A DNA stretch of 64,000 nucleotides from Methylotuvimicrobium alcaliphilum 20Z. Its GTDB lineage: Bacteria; Pseudomonadota; Gammaproteobacteria; Methylococcales; Methylomonadaceae. A program made the position numbers and the translations under genes. Under the pieces are notes generated by a model. That model was given only the letters and a program-made list of their open reading frames with translations. It searched no databases and was not told the origin of the DNA. Below are positions 63,565 through 64,000 of this stretch, in pieces (position 1 is the stretch's first letter; the number at the start of each line of letters is the position of its first letter). Location of the stretch: assembly GCF_000968535.2 (NCBI RefSeq), contig NC_016112.1, positions 4,588,001 through 4,652,000 of the forward strand. Reading direction: 5' to 3'.

Positions 63565-64000
63565 TTAAGTTTGTTTGTTGTCCGATTTTCGCCGGCGGCG
63601 CCCATGTAGCGGATCGAACCCAAGATCACGATTAGCCTTTGACCTTGCGGCTATTGCATCGAGCTTGTCGTCAAAGTAACCAAGGTGGATTGTTTTGTAA
63701 CGCACCATTATCGAGGCATGCCATTTGTTTTTGTGCCGGTCCCAAGAGACACCCACAAAGCCAGAGCTATTGCGTTTAGTCATGGCCAGGCTTCGCATAT
63801 TTTCGATTCTGCTCACCTCTTTTAGGTTGGACCAGGCGTTATTGGTCCCATCTCTGTCTCGGTGCATGATATCGCCGACAGGCCAACGTCCAGTCATGTA
63901 GAAAAAAATAAGTCGGCTAAGCATGTAAGCTTTACCTAAAATAGATACTCGTATGTAAGTATGCCCCCTTTGATTAGTAAAAAATGCGCCTATAGGTTTG
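63565..64000 (-). CDS. HNH endonuclease with AP2-type DNA-binding domain, 5' end outside the window
   Basis: The frame is open to the window edge, so the N-terminus is missing (about 145 residues visible). An HNH_3-like core is present (RLIFFYMTGRWPVGDIMHRDRDGTNNAWSNLKEVS, in part), in which the usual IDHxNG has become IMHRDRDG. It is followed by an AP2-like domain (SSGFVGVSWDRHKNKWHASI; KTIHLGYFDDKLDAIAARSKANRDLG). Such proteins are phage-borne homing-type endonucleases. An internal ATG at 63924 is probably not the true start because conserved sequence (YIRVSILGKAYM) precedes it. Its last codons are duplicated at 60856-60910. Confidence 0.9.
   Translation of the reverse strand, partial: KPIGAFFTNQRGHTYIRVSILGKAYMLSRLIFFYMTGRWPVGDIMHRDRDGTNNAWSNLKEVSRIENMRSLAMTKRNSSGFVGVSWDRHKNKWHASIMVRYKTIHLGYFDDKLDAIAARSKANRDLGFDPLHGRRRRKSDNKQT

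Overview
This 64 kb window reads as a chromosomal segment of a gammaproteobacterium. Single-copy housekeeping genes (metG, rpe, zwf, a GT35 glucan phosphorylase, mgtE), a Vibrio-type TonB2 cluster and a MoxR/Bat operon fit this. The mix, with many interspersed palindromic repeats, is compatible with a methanotroph of the Methylococcales, but no methane-oxidation gene is present, so that placement is an inference of low confidence.

Layout. 1-3.0 kb: 5' part of a large SMC-like ATPase running off the left edge. 3.0-3.8 kb: a REP-associated (Y1/HUH) transposase between inverted 17-bp repeats. 4-7.5 kb: unrecognised genes among dense repeats. 7.5-11.3 kb: TonB2-type energising operon (DUF3450, TtpC-like, ExbB, ExbD, TonB). 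11.5-13.8 kb: a PepSY protein and an IS3-family element that has landed inside a dispersed repeat. 14-19.3 kb: rpe, glucan phosphorylase, mgtE. 19.8-27.8 kb: a MerR-type cobalamin-binding regulator with the CarH/LitR photoreceptor residues, divergent from a sigma-70-family factor followed by hflK, hflC, ftsH, a small membrane protein and a YfcH-like epimerase. 28.5-35.3 kb: metG and a MacB-like efflux operon. 35.7-43.7 kb: a PfkB kinase and a peptide-type ABC importer with unusual architecture. 43.7-49.3 kb: pcp, zwf, a thioredoxin-like protein, an Fe-S FNR regulator, and an SmtB-like repressor with a duplicated His-rich protein. 49.4-56.3 kb: MoxR/DUF58/DUF4381/BatA/BatB-C/BatD operon. 56.7-60.3 kb: POT transporter, DUF4124 protein, SDR, CPXCG protein and a small exported protein. 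60.5-64 kb: one end of a prophage or island, bounded by a 23-nt tRNA-Ser-like 3' end and containing a tape-measure gene, a small overlapping gene and an AP2/HNH endonuclease that runs off the right edge.

The most interesting unit is the photoreceptor-like regulator, sigma factor, HflKC and FtsH block. By analogy with LitR/LitS in Streptomyces and CarH in Thermus and Myxococcus, it looks like a light- or B12-controlled switch for an alternative sigma factor and an inner-membrane proteolysis module. The second striking layer is the repeats: an approximately 200-bp stem-forming family (called RptA here) with at least seven copies or fragments, smaller palindromes nested inside it, an IS inserted in one copy, and copy ends that supply the start codons of two genes.

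No CRISPR array, rRNA or complete tRNA gene was seen.
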